A stretch of DNA of 64,000 bases, taken from assembly GCF_030348505.1 (NCBI RefSeq), contig NZ_JAUCFJ010000002.1, positions 4,220,001-4,284,000 of the forward strand. The letters run 5' to 3'. This stretch comes from Lysinibacillus sp. G4S2 (lineage in GTDB: Bacteria > Bacillota > Bacilli > Bacillales_A > Planococcaceae). Positions within the stretch are counted from its first letter, which is position 1; the number at the start of each line of letters is the position of its first letter. Shown one piece after another: positions 53,731-64,000 of the stretch. The translations under genes were made by a program, and so were the position numbers. A model generated the notes under the pieces. It saw nothing but the letters and a program-made list of their open reading frames with translations, did not search any database and was not told where the DNA came from.

Positions 53731-54115
53731 TATTGTCGACCTTCAATACACGGCGTATTACTGCATCAGCTTCTCTCGCTTAATCGGTCACGTACGGAGG
53801 TACGCTCTCTCATTCACTCGTTTGCTTCCTTGTACTACTCGTATCTTGAAACTCTTATGTATTTCGTTTTGAAGTTTATTACCTGTCCTTCAAGACAAGA
53901 ATTATTGTATAACGTTTTTTCGCATTGTGCAATGCTTTTTTATAAAAAAAAGAAATTATTACTTTTTAGAGAGATTTTTAGTTATATAAGAGAAATTATC
54001 ACTCTGCTAATCATTATAACACAATTGTTTAATTTAAAGAAAACAATTAATTTATCATATTAAATTATAGGTTTTCATCTCTATTCTCAATCTTCTTTAA
54101 GAGCCTTAAACTTAC
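53731..54115. other. Gap upstream of orphan 5S, no gene seen
   Basis: About 165 nt of unknown G+C-richer sequence (53731-53895), then an A/T-rich stretch that weakly resembles the 23S-5S spacer of array 2 (GACAAGAATTATTGTATAAC against GACAAGATTTATTATAACAT). Confidence 0.5.
54013..54021 (-). promoter_or_regulatory. Candidate extended -10 promoter for the orphan 5S-tRNA array
   Basis: Minus-strand TGTTATAAT (TGn plus TATAAT), about 285 nt upstream of the 5S gene. No good -35 box. Confidence 0.35.
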
Positions 54116-54155
54116 TTTTCAGGTGAAAGAACATTCACTATCTTTCACCTGAAAA
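54116..54155 (-). terminator. Terminator of nifS
   Basis: TTTTCAGGTGAAAGA pairs with TCTTTCACCTGAAAA over a 10-nt loop, right after the stop codon. Confidence 0.88.
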
Positions 54156-54158
54156 ACA

Positions 54159-55238
54159 TTAAATGATAGAAAGCTCCATTTGTAATCGATCAATTTCCTC
54201 AAATGTTGTTGCTGGTCCAAAAGAAATTCTAAAAAATTGACGAGCTGCTTCCATAGAATAGCCCATTGATAAAATCGCCTTCGTACCAGATTCACTATGA
54301 ATATCACAGGCACTCCCTGTAGAGATACAGATCCCTGCTTCATTTAATTTTAATAAAACATATTGCCCCTCTACCCTTTTCATCAATACACCACAAATAT
54401 TGGGCAATTGCTCCTTACACTCAATTATTTGGCATGTCTCTGGTAAATTTCTCTTAAAATATTGACGTAAAGCTTCATAATGCTGACGCTCATATTGATA
54501 TTCTTCAATCGCCGTAGCAAAAGCGACAATTGATGGGGTATCTAAGGTTCCTCCCCTTAGCCCACGCTCATGTGTCAAACCTGGTGCTAATGCAGGAACT
54601 CGTAGCTTCGGATTAATATAAATAGCTCCACAACCTTTTGGTCCACCTATTTTATGAGCTGAAACAGTCAGAGCATCCACTTGCTGTTTTAACGGAAGCT
54701 TACAAAAAGACTGAACACAATCGACATGCAAGAAAACATTTGATTGTTTTGCAATCTCTGCAATATTTTCTATAGGTTGAATAGAGCCTATCTCTGAATT
54801 TACATGTTGGATCGTGATTAAAGCCGTATCTTCTTGTATGGCTTCTCGTAATTGCTCCACATGAATACAACCATCTTGCTGTAAAGGTAACTTCGTGACC
54901 ACAAAACCCATTTTTTCAAGCGTATTTAACGCAGCATGTACGGATGTGTGTTCAGCTTGTGATGAAATAATGTGCTTCCCTTTATTGGAAGTCAAAGCTA
55001 ACGACAAAATAGAAATTAAATTGCCCTCAGTGCCGCTTCCAGTAAAGATTACGCCATCACTGTTTACTCCAAGAGATCTCGCTACAACAGTTCTTGCCTG
55101 TTCAACAAAATAATGAGCTTGCCATCCTAAATCATGCAAGCTTGCACTATTCGCATAATACCGTTCTGCTATCTCACAATATGCTTTAAGAACTTTGGGA
55201 ACCATTGGAGATGTTGCAGCATAATCCAGATAAATCAT
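54159..55238 (-). CDS. nifS: Cysteine desulfurase, NadA-maturation type
   Basis: 359-aa PLP enzyme of the NifS/IscS group. PLP lysine in SAHKIGGPKGCG (residues about 191-202) and catalytic cysteine in STGSACDIHSES (about 317-328) are present. In Bacillus the nifS gene next to nadB supplies sulfur for the iron-sulfur cluster of NadA. Here it is likewise divergent from the nad genes, although nadB is broken. A candidate NadR operator lies between. GGAAG precedes the ATG. Confidence 0.9.
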   Translation of the reverse strand: MIYLDYAATSPMVPKVLKAYCEIAERYYANSASLHDLGWQAHYFVEQARTVVARSLGVNSDGVIFTGSGTEGNLISILSLALTSNKGKHIISSQAEHTSVHAALNTLEKMGFVVTKLPLQQDGCIHVEQLREAIQEDTALITIQHVNSEIGSIQPIENIAEIAKQSNVFLHVDCVQSFCKLPLKQQVDALTVSAHKIGGPKGCGAIYINPKLRVPALAPGLTHERGLRGGTLDTPSIVAFATAIEEYQYERQHYEALRQYFKRNLPETCQIIECKEQLPNICGVLMKRVEGQYVLLKLNEAGICISTGSACDIHSESGTKAILSMGYSMEAARQFFRISFGPATTFEEIDRLQMELSII

Positions 55239-55299
55239 CTTATTCTTCCTTTCTGTATCATCAAGTCTTGTGTTCTCTTTTATTTTATGTAAAGATAAG

Positions 55300-55309
55300 T
55301 GTCAAGACA
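55300..55309. promoter_or_regulatory. Candidate NadR/NiaR operator between nifS and the nad genes
   Basis: TGTCAAGACA is an inverted repeat TGTC-N2-GACA in the divergent promoter region; the nicotinate repressor of Bacillus acts on sites of this kind. A related CAAGTCTTGTG lies at about 55262. Confidence 0.45.
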
Positions 55310-55337
55310 ACTGTAAAGATTTTTAAGCGTAGGTGTA

Positions 55338-55809
55338 ATGACAGATGCACTTATTATAGGTAGCGGGATCGCTGCCGTTACAAGTCAAGAAGATCATCCA
55401 AGGTTTCACTCTGTTGATACATTGACTGCTGGTAAATATCATCATGAAAGATTCGAATGTTGAAATACAAAACTGCACAGAAATAAAGAATTACGTTCGG
55501 ACAAAAAATGGCCCATACATTATCCAAACTGGTTAAAAGCAAAATAATTTCTTCATTGCTGACAAAACTTACGATCAAACAATGATGCACACTTAAGCAT
55601 TGTCCGAAATTCTATCGATATGCAACAACTCGCACAACAATTACCATCAATGCAAACACTTCTTCATGTTGATTTAGATAGCTTGAATCAATATGAACTT
55701 TGAACTTTACATGATGCATACTGTTGCTACAGTAATTGCATGTGCAGCCATTAAACAAGCAGAAACTCGCAGCGGAGCTTTTATTCGCACAAATGAATTA
55801 CAAAATTAG
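55338..55809 (+). pseudogene. nadB: L-aspartate oxidase gene, heavily deleted and interrupted
   Basis: The start reads MTDALIIGSGIAAVT, the FAD-binding N-terminus of NadB. It then jumps to SQEDHPRFHSVDTLTAGKYH, which aligns with the later DDS..HxxDTLxAG segment, and stops. The far end in another frame reads HTVATVIACAAIKQAETRSG then AFIRTNEL, the NadB C-terminus. Only about 470 nt remain of an expected 1550. Element B3 then interrupts the last codons: the TAG at 55807-55809 is formed at the junction, and the frame resumes at 56050. The gene cannot make an active enzyme. Confidence 0.8.
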
Positions 55810-56039
55810 GCGTGTTGATTAGGAAAAAATAGATTTATTGTTGATTGTAGCGTAGGGTTACTCGACTCCCGCGGGAAAGCGAGACAGACGAGACCCTGCA
55901 CGGAGCGGAGGAAGCGGCTCGACGCTCGCCCGCAGGAAGCCTTGCTCTGTACGAAAGCGTAGCGTCAGCGACAAAGCGAGTAGCCCGTAGCGGAAATCAG
56001 CCTCTTCAAATGTATAAAAATGGTTAATCAACACACCTG
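55808..56039. mobile_element. Family B non-coding element (B3) inserted in the 3' end of nadB
   Basis: 232 bp with ends AGGCGTGTTGATTA and TTAATCAACACACCTG. It is flanked by the 10-bp direct repeat TTACAAAATT (55798-55807 and 56040-56049). The interior shares GCGAGACAGACGAGACCCTG with B1. Confidence 0.85.
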
Positions 56040-56115
56040 TTACAAAATTTTAAACAGAAGGTAAACCGCTGGATCATTTTTCAACCAGGACAGATGAAAG
56101 TGAGGAATTCATTAT

Positions 56116-56976
56116 ATGAATATCATCAAGCTCGAGGAAATGCTCAAGCAATTTTTTAATGAAGATATAGGAGATGGGGATTTATCAAGTGAATTTATAT
56201 TTTCTGCTGAACAGCAGGGATCTTTTTCTTTTTATGCGAAAGAAAGCGGCATTTTTTGTGGAGCCCTCATCATTGAGCATGGATTTCTTTTACTTGATCG
56301 ATCGATGGATATTACTCTTTATAGAAAAGATGGTGAAAAAGTAAATACTGGTGATGTTCTCGCTGTTATTCAAGGACCTCTTCAAAAGTTATTAATGGGT
56401 GAACGGGTAATTTTGAATCTTACTCAGCGTATGTCTGCTATCGCTACAGCTACAAATTTAGCGGTGCGTGAAACAGCAGGTACGAATGCGAAAATATGCG
56501 ATACTCGCAAAACAATGCCTGGCATGCGTATGTTAGATAAATATGCTGTTAGAATCGGTGGTGCCTACAACCATCGCAATGGTTTATACGATGCGATAAT
56601 GCTAAAGGATAATCATATTGCGTTTACAGGTAGTATTACTAAGGCAGTACAGGCTGCCCGAGAGAAAATCGGTCACACCATAAAAATCGAAGTGGAAATC
56701 GAAACAAAGGCCCAGCTAGATGAAGCAATTGTAGCTGGCGCAGACATTATTATGTTTGATAATCGCAGCCCTGAAGAAATACGTGAATGGCTTCCTGCTG
56801 TTCCCCCGCATATCGCTACAGAAGCTTCAGGAGGCATTACGCTTCATAACTTAAACACCTATGCTAAAACAGGCATTCAATGGATTTCTCTTGGAGCTTT
56901 AACACATTCAGTAATAGCCTTTGATATTAGTGCACTTGTACAAACGAAAGGAGTTAATTCTCTTGTCCATCACTAG
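56116..56976 (+). CDS. nadC: Nicotinate-nucleotide pyrophosphorylase (carboxylating)
   Basis: 286-aa quinolinate phosphoribosyltransferase that makes nicotinate mononucleotide. Conserved pieces are [17 protein letters not shown] (residues about 94-110), [22 protein letters not shown] (about 132-153), the EVEIET motif and the late GITLHN and [14 protein letters not shown] precedes the ATG. The gene overlaps nadA by 14 nt. It stands directly behind the broken nadB. Confidence 0.96.
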   Translation: MNIIKLEEMLKQFFNEDIGDGDLSSEFIFSAEQQGSFSFYAKESGIFCGALIIEHGFLLLDRSMDITLYRKDGEKVNTGDVLAVIQGPLQKLLMGERVILNLTQRMSAIATATNLAVRETAGTNAKICDTRKTMPGMRMLDKYAVRIGGAYNHRNGLYDAIMLKDNHIAFTGSITKAVQAAREKIGHTIKIEVEIETKAQLDEAIVAGADIIMFDNRSPEEIREWLPAVPPHIATEASGGITLHNLNTYAKTGIQWISLGALTHSVIAFDISALVQTKGVNSLVHH

Positions 56977-58090
56977 TTTATTACAACAAACGTCACTACT
57001 ACCAGATCATTATCGTGCATTATCTAAAAACGAAATGGAATCTCGTATTAAAGCTATAAAAAAGAAATTAGGCAGTACACTCTTCATCCCGGGCCATCAT
57101 TATCAAAAAGATGAAGTAATTCAATTTGCAGATGTAACAGGAGATTCTTTGCAGCTTGCTCAATTATCAGCTACTAACAAGGAAGCTAAACATATAGTAT
57201 TTTGTGGTGTACATTTTATGGCGGAAACAGCTGATATGCTTACATCTGAACAGCAGCATGTTTACTTACCTGATATGCGAGCAGGCTGTTCAATGGCCGA
57301 TATGGCAGACATTTACCAAACAGAACACGCATGGCCAATTTTACAACAACTTTTTGGCGATACCATTATCCCGCTAACATATGTCAATTCTACTGCTGCC
57401 ATTAAAGCATTTACGGGTAGACATGGAGGAGCCTGTGTGACATCATCCAATGCAAAAGAAATGGTGAGATGGGCATTTACACAAAAACAACGTATTTTCT
57501 TTTTACCAGATCAACATTTAGGTAGAAATACTGCGTATGATTTAGGAATACCGCTAGAAAATATGGCCGTCTGGAATCCTCAAACAAATATGCTCGAGAC
57601 AGATCAGTCCCCAGAAAACATACAAGTCATCTTATGGAAGGGACACTGCTCTGTACACGAAGGCTTTACCGTTCAGCATACGGAGATTGTACGTAAAACT
57701 CATCCAAACATGCGCATCATTGTTCATCCTGAATGTAATCGCGAGGTTGTTGCTGCTGCAGATGATGCAGGTTCTACAAAATACATTATTGATACGATTA
57801 ATAAGGCACCAAGTGGTTCTGCTTGGGCGATTGGCACAGAAATGAATCTCGTTAATCGTATTATCAAGCAGCACCCCGATAAGCAGATTATATCCTTAAA
57901 TGAGAACTTTTGCCCTTGTCTTACGATGAACCGAATCGATTTACCTCATTTACTTTGGTGCCTTGAAAGTATCGAACAAGGGCAACCACATAATCGTATT
58001 CAAGTAGAAGCTCATGCCGCTGAAGAAGCACGTAGTTCACTTGAAAGAATGCTATTACGACCAAAAGAGGCTGGGACAAAACCTCACTAA
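56963..58090 (+). CDS. nadA: Quinolinate synthase
   Basis: 375-aa enzyme with a [4Fe-4S] cluster that makes quinolinate from iminoaspartate and dihydroxyacetone phosphate. The three cluster cysteines are in RAGCSMADM (about residue 110), HPECNREV (about 257) and CPCLTMNRI (about 315). The substrate-binding HHYQKDE and [10 protein letters not shown] are intact. I choose TTG 56963, 9 nt after AAAGGAG; the frame extends 14 codons upstream inside nadC. Its substrate would normally come from NadB, which is broken here. Confidence 0.95.
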   Translation: MSITSLLQQTSLLPDHYRALSKNEMESRIKAIKKKLGSTLFIPGHHYQKDEVIQFADVTGDSLQLAQLSATNKEAKHIVFCGVHFMAETADMLTSEQQHVYLPDMRAGCSMADMADIYQTEHAWPILQQLFGDTIIPLTYVNSTAAIKAFTGRHGGACVTSSNAKEMVRWAFTQKQRIFFLPDQHLGRNTAYDLGIPLENMAVWNPQTNMLETDQSPENIQVILWKGHCSVHEGFTVQHTEIVRKTHPNMRIIVHPECNREVVAAADDAGSTKYIIDTINKAPSGSAWAIGTEMNLVNRIIKQHPDKQIISLNENFCPCLTMNRIDLPHLLWCLESIEQGQPHNRIQVEAHAAEEARSSLERMLLRPKEAGTKPH

Positions 58091-58108
58091 AAAGTAAATA
58101 TAGTAAGA

Positions 58109-58149
58109 AGCCCGAAAAATTTTACGAACAGTAAAGTTTTCCGGGCTTT
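58109..58149 (+). terminator. Terminator of nadC-nadA
   Basis: AAGCCCG and CGGGCTT with inner AAA/TTT pairing; T-rich end on the plus strand. Confidence 0.78.
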
Positions 58150-58242
58150 GTATTTGAACATATAAATTTTGATAAAAAGAAAGGACACCCTCTGATAAAA
58201 TTAAAGTAACCAAACCATAACCAATCAGAAAGAAGTGTCCTT

Positions 58243-58430
58243 ATGCTTAAAAATTATAATATGCATCAAGTTGTTTTACGCTAAATTTAGAAATAAAACT
58301 TCAAGAAAATGATATCGCTACGCCATCAATGATTTAGTGGAAAGTATTCCAAATGAAGCATTCGATTCATTTCTTCGAAACACGGGTTGCCCAGCTTATC
58401 ACCCGCGAAAAGGTACAAAACCTTCTAAAA
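58243..58430 (+). pseudogene. IS1182-family transposase, N-terminal remnant
   Basis: Fragments MLKNYNMHQVVL, LNLEIKLQENDIA and AINDLVESIPNEAFDSFLRN with GCPAYHPRKG are the N-terminus of IS1182-type (DUF772) transposases, read across at least two frameshifts or stops. The rest of the element is missing; the sequence then passes into another transposase. Confidence 0.75.
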
Positions 58431-58446
58431 TGCCGAGAATCTCGTA

Positions 58447-58823
58447 ATAGAGGAAAACAGATTAAAAAGAGAGGTATATCTTACGAACGGTTTGTATTGC
58501 TACTGCTATTGATAGACAGGGTAATCTAATTATGGAGTTATTATGTAGAGGTAGAATGACACACCAAGAATTAGAAAGACTCTATGACGGTCGTGTAGGG
58601 GGTAACTCTATCTTTTGTACTGATAGTCATAAGAGTTATGTTCAGTTTGCCAAGATTTTTCATTGGAACATAAGCGTATACAAAGAGGAAAACGTAAAGA
58701 AGGAATTTACCATATTCAACACATTAATGCTGTACACAGCAAATTAAAAAAGTGGATGAATAAGTTTAATGGTGTTGCAACTAAATATATCAGCAATTAT
58801 TTGTATTGGTTTAAATGGCTATA
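58447..58823 (+). pseudogene. IS1595 (ISXO2-like) transposase, C-terminal remnant
   Basis: Fragments DRQGNLIMELLCRGRMTHQE, SIFCTDSHKSYVQFAK, KRKEGIYHIQHINAVHSKLK and WMNKFNGVATKYISNYLYWF then KWL match the DDE domain of IS1595-type transposases, across one or more frameshifts. It is joined directly to the IS1182 fragment. 58824-58981 shows no gene. Confidence 0.75.
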
Positions 58824-58981
58824 ATTATTTGAAACTGACAAAGAAGTTGTTAAAATCAAGAACTTTATGGTTCAATGCAATGTAGCCCATGCTTATACAA
58901 GAGTAACAATATTTATTTAGGTATATACATTTGTAATATTAGGAATAACGAATTATTTATATTTCATGGAGGAAAATTTCA

Positions 58982-59685
58982 ATGATAAAAAGTAATTTTA
59001 AAATAGAAAATATTCCAGCGATTTTATGGGGTGACAAATCAGATAAGTTATTTGTGGTAGTGCATGGTAACATGTCAAATAAGGCAGATGACTCGATTAT
59101 TGTATTTGCAGAAGAAGCAACAGCAGTAGGTTATCAAGTGCTTAGTTTTGATTTACCTCAACATGGTGACCGTAAGGATGATACTTATCTTTGCAAAGTT
59201 CAAAACTGTGTTCAAGACCTTAATACAATTATGATCTATGCAAAATCGTTATCAAATAATATAAGCATTTTTGCTTGTAGCATGGGAGTATATTTTAGCC
59301 TATTAGAATATAGCCATGAGCCGTTGAAGCAGTGTTTGTTTCTCTCTCCTGTGGTAAATATGGAACGTATCATAAATAATATGATGACATGGTTTAACGT
59401 AAGTGAGAGTAGACTAAAAATAGAGAAAGAAATTTCTACACCTATTGGACAAACTCTCTATTGGGACTACTACTGTTATGTGAAAGAACATCCTATTGTT
59501 GCTTGGAATAATCCAACTTCAATTCTCTATGGTTCAGAAGATAACTTATGTGAGTTTGACGTTGTATCTGAATTTAATAAACGTTTTAACTGTAATTTGC
59601 AAGTAATGGAGAACACTATTTCCATTCTGAGGAACAGTTGCAGTATTTCAGACAATGGCTGAAAAAACATATATACGTTAAATGA
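58982..59685 (+). pseudogene. Alpha/beta hydrolase with a C-terminal frameshift
   Basis: The open frame (58982-59662) encodes 226 aa with a serine elbow (FACSMGVYF) and an acid region (LYGSEDNL), but its last 20 or so residues make no family sense. Moving one base at about 59604 restores NGEHYFHSEEQLQYFRQWLK and KHIYVK with a stop at 59683-59685. This gives the catalytic histidine (GEHYFH) and a normal end. One base is therefore missing near 59604-59606, possibly from an A-run. It may be a real mutation or a sequencing error. GGAGG precedes the ATG. Confidence 0.8.
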
Positions 59686-59921
59686 TAATAAAAAATGATT
59701 GATGTATAATCTTCTTTAAAAGCGCATTAAGGGAAGTCAAAATGGCTTCCCTTAAAAGTTATATAATTTCAACATTGTTTTAAAACATCACCTTTCCTTT
59801 AATATCAGCTAGTTATATCCCAGACTCTTTTCGTTTTAGTTGATGGACGTTTTTTCAAAGATACATAGTACCAGTTGCTATTTTTATATTTCTCTATTTC
59901 TAAAAAGTTATCTTTCTACAC
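59686..59921. other. Gap before tRNA array 2, no gene seen
   Basis: A/T-rich. A short palindrome (GGGAAGTC and GGCTTCCC near 59729-59754) could be a terminator of the hydrolase gene. Nothing else is recognisable. Confidence 0.5.
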
Positions 59922-59962
59922 AAAAAAGACAGTAGATGTAAGTTACATCTACTGTCTTTTTT
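59922..59962 (-). terminator. Terminator of tRNA array 2
   Basis: AAAAAAGACAGTAGATGTAA pairs with TTACATCTACTGTCTTTTTT. It is the counterpart of 51701-51737, with one compensatory pair change (GAC/GTC against GC/GC). Confidence 0.88.
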
Positions 59963-59966
59963 AGTA

Positions 59967-60038
59967 TGACCCGTACGGGATTCGAACCCGTGTTACCGCC
60001 GTGAAAGGGCGGTGTCTTAACCACTTGACCAACGGGCC
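59967..60038 (-). tRNA. tRNA-Glu (TTC), array 2
   Basis: 72 nt, anticodon TTC. CCA not encoded. Confidence 0.95.
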
Positions 60039-60040
60039 AA

Positions 60041-60131
60041 TGGCGGAGAAGGAGGGATTTGAACCCTCGCGCCGGTTACCCGACCTACACCCTTAGCAGG
60101 GGCGCCTCTTCAGCCTCTTGAGTACTTCCCC
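60041..60131 (-). tRNA. tRNA-Ser (GCT), array 2
   Basis: 91 nt with long variable arm, anticodon GCT, intact T-stem, CCA encoded. Confidence 0.95.
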
Positions 60132-60141
60132 AAATAAAAAA

Positions 60142-60218
60142 TGGCTCCGAAGGCAGGACTCGAACCTGCGACAACCTGATTAACAGTCAGGTGCTACTAC
60201 CAACTGAGCTACTTCGGA
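60142..60218 (-). tRNA. tRNA-Asn (GTT), array 2
   Basis: 77 nt, anticodon GTT, CCA encoded. Confidence 0.95.
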
Positions 60219-60222
60219 ATAA

Positions 60223-60299
<77 letters not shown>

Positions 60300-60300
60300 T

Positions 60301-60374
60301 TGGAGCGGGTGATGAGAATCGAACTCACGACATCAGCTTGGAAGGCTGAGGTTTTACCATTAAACTACACCCGC
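60301..60374 (-). tRNA. tRNA-Gly (TCC), array 2
   Basis: 74 nt, anticodon TCC, CCA encoded. Confidence 0.95.
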
Positions 60375-60379
60375 AAATA

Positions 60380-60455
60380 TGGTGGGTCAGGACGGAATCG
60401 AACCGCCGACACTTAGAGCTTCAATCTAATGCTCTACCAACTGAGCTACTGACCC
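60380..60455 (-). tRNA. tRNA-Phe (GAA), array 2
   Basis: 76 nt, anticodon GAA, CCA encoded. Confidence 0.94.
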
Positions 60456-60515
60456 ATATTATCATGCTAAGCTTTCTTTACTCTTTTGCTTCTCATGTAT
60501 TTCTTTTTAAAAAAA

Positions 60516-60591
60516 TGGCGGTCCCGACCGGGATCGAACCGGCGATCTCCTGCGTGACAGGCAGGCATGTTAACCGCTACACCACGGGACC
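60516..60591 (-). tRNA. tRNA-Asp (GTC), array 2
   Basis: 76 nt, anticodon GTC, CCA encoded. Confidence 0.95.
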
Positions 60592-60594
60592 ATT

Positions 60595-60669
<75 letters not shown>

Positions 60670-60718
60670 TTAACAATATTCTTTTCAAGTCTTTAAACAC
60701 CATTTATAGAAATAAAAC

Positions 60719-60811
60719 TGGAGGAGGTAGAGGGATTCGAACCCCCGCGCGGTGTTACCCGCCTGTCGGTTTTCAAGACCGATCCCTTCAGCCAGACTTG
60801 GGTATACCTCC
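60719..60811 (-). tRNA. tRNA-Ser (TGA), array 2
   Basis: 93 nt with long variable arm, anticodon TGA, CCA encoded. Confidence 0.95.
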
Positions 60812-60826
60812 GTGACAATATATAAA

Positions 60827-60903
60827 TGGTGGACCTTGCAGGACTCGAACCTGCGACCGGACGGTTATGAGCCGTCTGCTCTAACCAACTGAGCTAAAGG
60901 TCC
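60827..60903 (-). tRNA. tRNA-Ile2 (CAT, lysidine type), array 2
   Basis: 77 nt, CAT anticodon with the Ile2 body (GGACCTTTAGCTC). Assignment to isoleucine follows the Bacillus cluster order. Confidence 0.84.
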
Positions 60904-60910
60904 TTTAAGA

Positions 60911-60984
60911 TGGCGGCAGAGGGGATCGAACCCCCGACCTTACGGGTATGAACCGTACGCTCTAGCCAGCTGAGCTACGCCGCC
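60911..60984 (-). tRNA. Elongator tRNA-Met (CAT), array 2
   Basis: 74 nt, CAT anticodon, body GGCGGCGTAGCTCAG, no encoded CCA. Confidence 0.93.
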
Positions 60985-61009
60985 AGGATCTTTATACTGG
61001 TTATCTTTT

Positions 61010-61085
61010 TGGTGGAGCCTAGCGGGATCGAACCGCTGACCTCCTGCGTGCAAGGCAGGCGCTCTCCCAGCTGAGCTAAGGCCCC
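61010..61085 (-). tRNA. tRNA-Ala (TGC), array 2
   Basis: 76 nt, anticodon TGC, CCA encoded. Confidence 0.95.
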
Positions 61086-61091
61086 AAAGAA

Positions 61092-61168
61092 TGGTCGGAA
61101 TGACAGGATTCGAACCTACGACCCCTTGGTCCCAAACCAAGTGCTCTACCAAGCTGAGCTACATTCCG
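61092..61168 (-). tRNA. tRNA-Pro (TGG), array 2
   Basis: 77 nt, anticodon TGG, CCA encoded. Confidence 0.95.
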
Positions 61169-61185
61169 ATAAACAAATATTTATA

Positions 61186-61262
<77 letters not shown>

Positions 61263-61277
61263 TAATTATTAAAAAAA

Positions 61278-61366
61278 TGGTGCCGAGGGCCGGAATCGAA
61301 CCGGCACGGTAGTCACCTACCGCAGGATTTTAAGTCCTGTGCGTCTGCCAGTTCCGCCACCCCGGC
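61278..61366 (-). tRNA. tRNA-Leu (TAA), array 2
   Basis: 89 nt with long variable arm, anticodon TAA, CCA encoded. Confidence 0.95.
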
Positions 61367-61371
61367 ACATT

Positions 61372-61446
61372 TGGAGCGGAAGACGAGGTTCGAACTCGCG
61401 ACCCCCACCTTGGCAAGGTGGTGTTCTACCACTGAACTACTTCCGC
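61372..61446 (-). tRNA. tRNA-Gly (GCC), array 2
   Basis: 75 nt, anticodon GCC, CCA encoded; full-length variable region. Confidence 0.95.
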
Positions 61447-61494
61447 ATGTGCATAAGATTTATTTATCCTGGCAATTATGAAATTCTGAAAAAA

Positions 61495-61579
61495 TGGTGC
61501 GGGTGAAGGGAGTCGAACCCCCACGCCTTGCGGCGCTAGATCCTAAGTCTAGTGCGTCTGCCAATTCCGCCACACCCGC
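61495..61579 (-). tRNA. tRNA-Leu (TAG), array 2
   Basis: 85 nt with long variable arm, anticodon TAG, CCA encoded. Confidence 0.95.
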
Positions 61580-61600
61580 ATATTTTGTTGGCAATTTAAA

Positions 61601-61676
61601 TGGTGAGCCATGAAGGACTCGAACCTTCGACCCTCTGATTAAAAGTCAGATGCTCTACCAACTGAGCTAATGGCTC
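61601..61676 (-). tRNA. tRNA-Lys (TTT), array 2
   Basis: 76 nt, anticodon TTT, CCA encoded; normal D-arm. Confidence 0.95.
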
Positions 61677-61683
61677 AAAACTA

Positions 61684-61759
<76 letters not shown>

Positions 61760-61762
61760 AAA

Positions 61763-61838
61763 TGGTGGAGGATGACGGGCTCGAACCGCCGACCCCCTGC
61801 TTGTAAGGCAGGTGCTCTCCCAGCTGAGCTAATCCTCC
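61763..61838 (-). tRNA. tRNA-Val (TAC), array 2
   Basis: 76 nt, anticodon TAC, CCA encoded. Confidence 0.95.
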
Positions 61839-61847
61839 TGGGTATAA

Positions 61848-61965
61848 TGCCTAGCGACGTCCTACTCTCACAGGGGGAAGCCCCCAACTACCATCGGCGC
61901 TAAAGAGCTTAACTTCCGTGTTCGGTATGGGAACGGGTGTGACCTCTTTGCCATCATCACTAGAC
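61848..61965 (-). rRNA. rrf: 5S rRNA, array 2
   Basis: Full-length 5S with GTCACACCCGTTCCCATACC and GAACACGGAAGTTAAGC. It lies between the 23S gene and tRNA-Val in a normal rrn operon. Ends are approximate. Confidence 0.95.
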
Positions 61966-62082
61966 TATTTTAAAGACAAGATTTATTATAACATATTTTC
62001 GTTATAATCGCAAGCTTTTTTTAAAACTTTCTTGTTCTTTCAAAACTGGATAAACGGTGCATTGAATGTTTCAAACATTGTG

Positions 62083-64000
<1,918 letters not shown>

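Overview
The window looks like chromosome of a low-GC Gram-positive spore-former, most likely Lysinibacillus or a close relative (inference). Three things point there: strong purine-rich ribosome binding sites, T-box and S-box leaders, and an SLH-anchored surface protein. Gene order also follows the Bacillus subtilis leuS - yttB - ytqAB - ytpA - ytoA - metK - pckA - ytmA - ytkD - yidD - men - yteA block, with many local insertions.

Layout. 1-3.0 kb: 5' part of an ECF sigma factor gene and leuS with its T-box leader (minus). 3.1-9 kb: a DhaK-DhaL kinase with an in-frame stop at codon 7, a SulP transporter with its ArsR repressor and operator, and a YttB-type MFS pump. 9-21.5 kb: ytqA-mnmM, an AGCS amino-acid symporter, ytpA, ytoA, metK behind a SAM riboswitch, pckA, a membrane-anchored hydrolase, ytmA and ytkD. 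22-31.5 kb: an IclR-controlled peptide or amide uptake and hydrolysis locus (aminopeptidase remnant, M20 peptidase, DUF1177, OppBCDF, divergent OppA). 31.6-35 kb: two tiny membrane proteins, yidD, a Zur-controlled zinc-binding lipoprotein and an exported transglutaminase-like protein. 35.5-43.6 kb: menaquinone genes menF-D-H-B-E with divergent menA. 43.7-50 kb: dipeptidase, yteA, a MerR regulator, an NAD(P)-binding protein and a 922-aa SLH protein.

51.7-64 kb: two nearly identical copies of a 5S + 20-tRNA array (minus strand) about 8.2 kb apart in direct orientation. Only the second follows a 23S rRNA gene. Between them are nifS, a wrecked nadB, intact nadC and nadA, two fused insertion-sequence remnants and a frameshifted hydrolase. 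Nine of the 21 RNA genes in the first array differ from the second by single-base indels.

The gaps between genes are unusually rich in repeats. I see two families of small non-coding mobile elements. Family A has ends GGCTCATCACC and 8-bp target duplications. Family B has ends AGGTGTGTTGATTA and a duplication of about 10 bp. A is nested inside B twice. I also see a 36-37 bp REP-like unit amplified in arrays, a paired-hairpin motif with apparent covariation, and four unrelated intergenic minisatellites that share a period of about 20-21 bp. These, together with the IclR/DUF1177 locus, are the most novel material here.
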